Source: Streptosporangiaceae bacterium
GTDB lineage: Bacteria; Actinomycetota; Actinomycetes; Streptosporangiales; Streptosporangiaceae
Direction of reading: 5' to 3'
Length of the DNA stretch: 6,109 nucleotides
NCBI GenBank assembly: GCA_030039095.1
Contig: JASHQP010000067.1
Span: 1-6,109, forward strand
Shown: positions 5,429-6,109 of the stretch, in pieces
Numbering within the stretch: the first letter of the stretch is position 1
Layout: each line of letters begins with the position of its first letter
Made by a program: the position numbers and the translations under genes
The notes under the pieces: model-generated
Told to the model about the DNA's origin: nothing
Seen by the model: only the letters and a program-made list of their open reading frames with translations
The model's database searches: none

Positions 5429-6109
5429 GCAGGCCGGTGCACGCCGGACCGGGCCCGCTGGCCCGCCTGGCGCTGATGCTGTATCCGCCGGCCTGGCGGG
5501 AGCGTTACGGGGACGAGGTGCGGGCGCTGCTGGAGGAGACCGGGAGCGGCCCGGCCACCGTAGCCAGCCTGGTCATGCGTGCGGTGCCCGCCTGGGTGAA
5601 CCCGCCCCGGCACCTGCACGACCGTGAGTCGCGGATGCGGGCCTCGGTCGGCACCGTGCTGGTGGCATGGTCGGCGCTGGCCGGCGCGGGCGCCGTCTTC
5701 GTCCAGCTCACCCAGCTGCAGGGATTCCGGGCGCCCGGCCACCCGCTGGTTCAGTGGTGCTACCTGATCTTCGATGCCGCGCTCGCGGCCTCGGTCCTGA
5801 CGGCGGCCGTCGGCGGCGTGCCGCTGTGGCTGCAGATGGTCCGCCTCGCCCGCCGGGAACGGCGCCGCCGCGAGCTCGCGTGGCTCTGGATGGCGGTCGT
5901 AGTCCCGGCTGGCTACATGACCGCGGCGCTGACCGCGATGACGGTCGTCCATGACCCGGAGGCCAGCGGGTCCTGGTGGTTCGCGGGCTTCACCGTCCTC
6001 GGCTTTGGCGCAGCCGGCCTGGCTTCGGCAGGCCCGGCCGTGGCACTGAAGCGGCTGGCTCCGGGCGGCCCGGCCGTGGCGCTCGCGGCAGTGGCCTCGG
6101 GCCTGGCCG
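5425..6109 (+). CDS. PadR-coupled multi-pass membrane protein, 3'-truncated
   Basis: Open from the GTG at 5425, which overlaps the PadR stop by 4 nt, to the right edge (228 full codons, no stop), so the end is missing. The N-terminal, presumably cytoplasmic, part carries LYPPAWRERYGDE (19-31) followed by VRALLEE (32-38), a helical segment common in membrane proteins encoded directly after padR genes in actinomycetes and comparable in placement to DUF1700/HAAS-type domains that work with PadR regulators. Hydrophobic helices follow at about 73-94, 113-135, 152-175 and 184-206, and another begins near 213. An Arg-rich loop (RRERRRRE, about 144-151) sits between the second and third helices and is probably cytoplasmic. 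A role as membrane sensor or modulator of the adjacent PadR is inferred from the coupling and domain layout; no enzymatic motif is seen. Confidence 0.85.
   Translation, partial: MSRPVHAGPGPLARLALMLYPPAWRERYGDEVRALLEETGSGPATVASLVMRAVPAWVNPPRHLHDRESRMRASVGTVLVAWSALAGAGAVFVQLTQLQGFRAPGHPLVQWCYLIFDAALAASVLTAAVGGVPLWLQMVRLARRERRRRELAWLWMAVVVPAGYMTAALTAMTVVHDPEASGSWWFAGFTVLGFGAAGLASAGPAVALKRLAPGGPAVALAAVASGLA

Noticed and set aside
5407..5952. 181-codon minus-strand frame opposite the PadR-coupled membrane protein
   Set aside because: Arg/His/Gly-rich with no motif; the + strand frame has a clear motif, membrane helices and a coupled start.
5667..5954. 95-codon + strand frame inside the last gene
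   Set aside because: Out of frame with the coupled membrane protein, Arg/Pro-rich, no ribosome site of note.

Overview
The window is GC-rich throughout, with GTG starts, tightly packed genes and a probable coenzyme-F420-dependent oxidoreductase. Together these point to a high-GC actinomycete (Actinomycetota). The genus cannot be fixed from the sequence alone. No RNA gene, mobile element, CRISPR array or replication origin was seen.

Left part (2-4040): three catabolic-type genes. A class I acyl-CoA synthetase on the + strand enters already in progress at the left edge. It converges on a minus-strand pair: an LLM-class, probably F420-dependent, oxidoreductase followed 8 nt later by a PaaK-type aryl/phenylacetate-CoA ligase. 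The pair is almost certainly co-transcribed. Two different CoA ligases beside a flavin/F420 oxidoreductase suggest activation and redox processing of carboxylic acids (aromatic, fatty or steroid-derived), but the substrate cannot be read from the sequence. The + strand ligase has no in-frame stop after its conserved C-terminus, so its frame runs 388 nt into the 3' end of the paaK-like gene.

Right part (4101-6109): a regulatory/membrane module arranged around a 131-nt divergent intergenic region. To the left (minus strand) is a DUF347/COG4705 multi-pass membrane protein with four copies of a W-x9-G-x4-D motif. To the right (+ strand) is a small PadR-type repressor, translationally coupled by a 4-nt GTGA overlap to a multi-pass membrane protein with an N-terminal LYPxxWRxRYG segment, typical of PadR-linked membrane partners; this last gene runs off the right edge. 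The divergent region holds a near-perfect 29-bp palindrome (9-bp perfect arms) that lies over a candidate -35/-10 pair for the DUF347 gene. The simplest reading is that PadR represses the DUF347 gene, possibly under control of its membrane partner.

Nothing here is clearly an undescribed system. The most worthwhile leads are the PadR / membrane partner / DUF347 module with its palindrome, and the missing stop codon at the end of the acyl-CoA synthetase.
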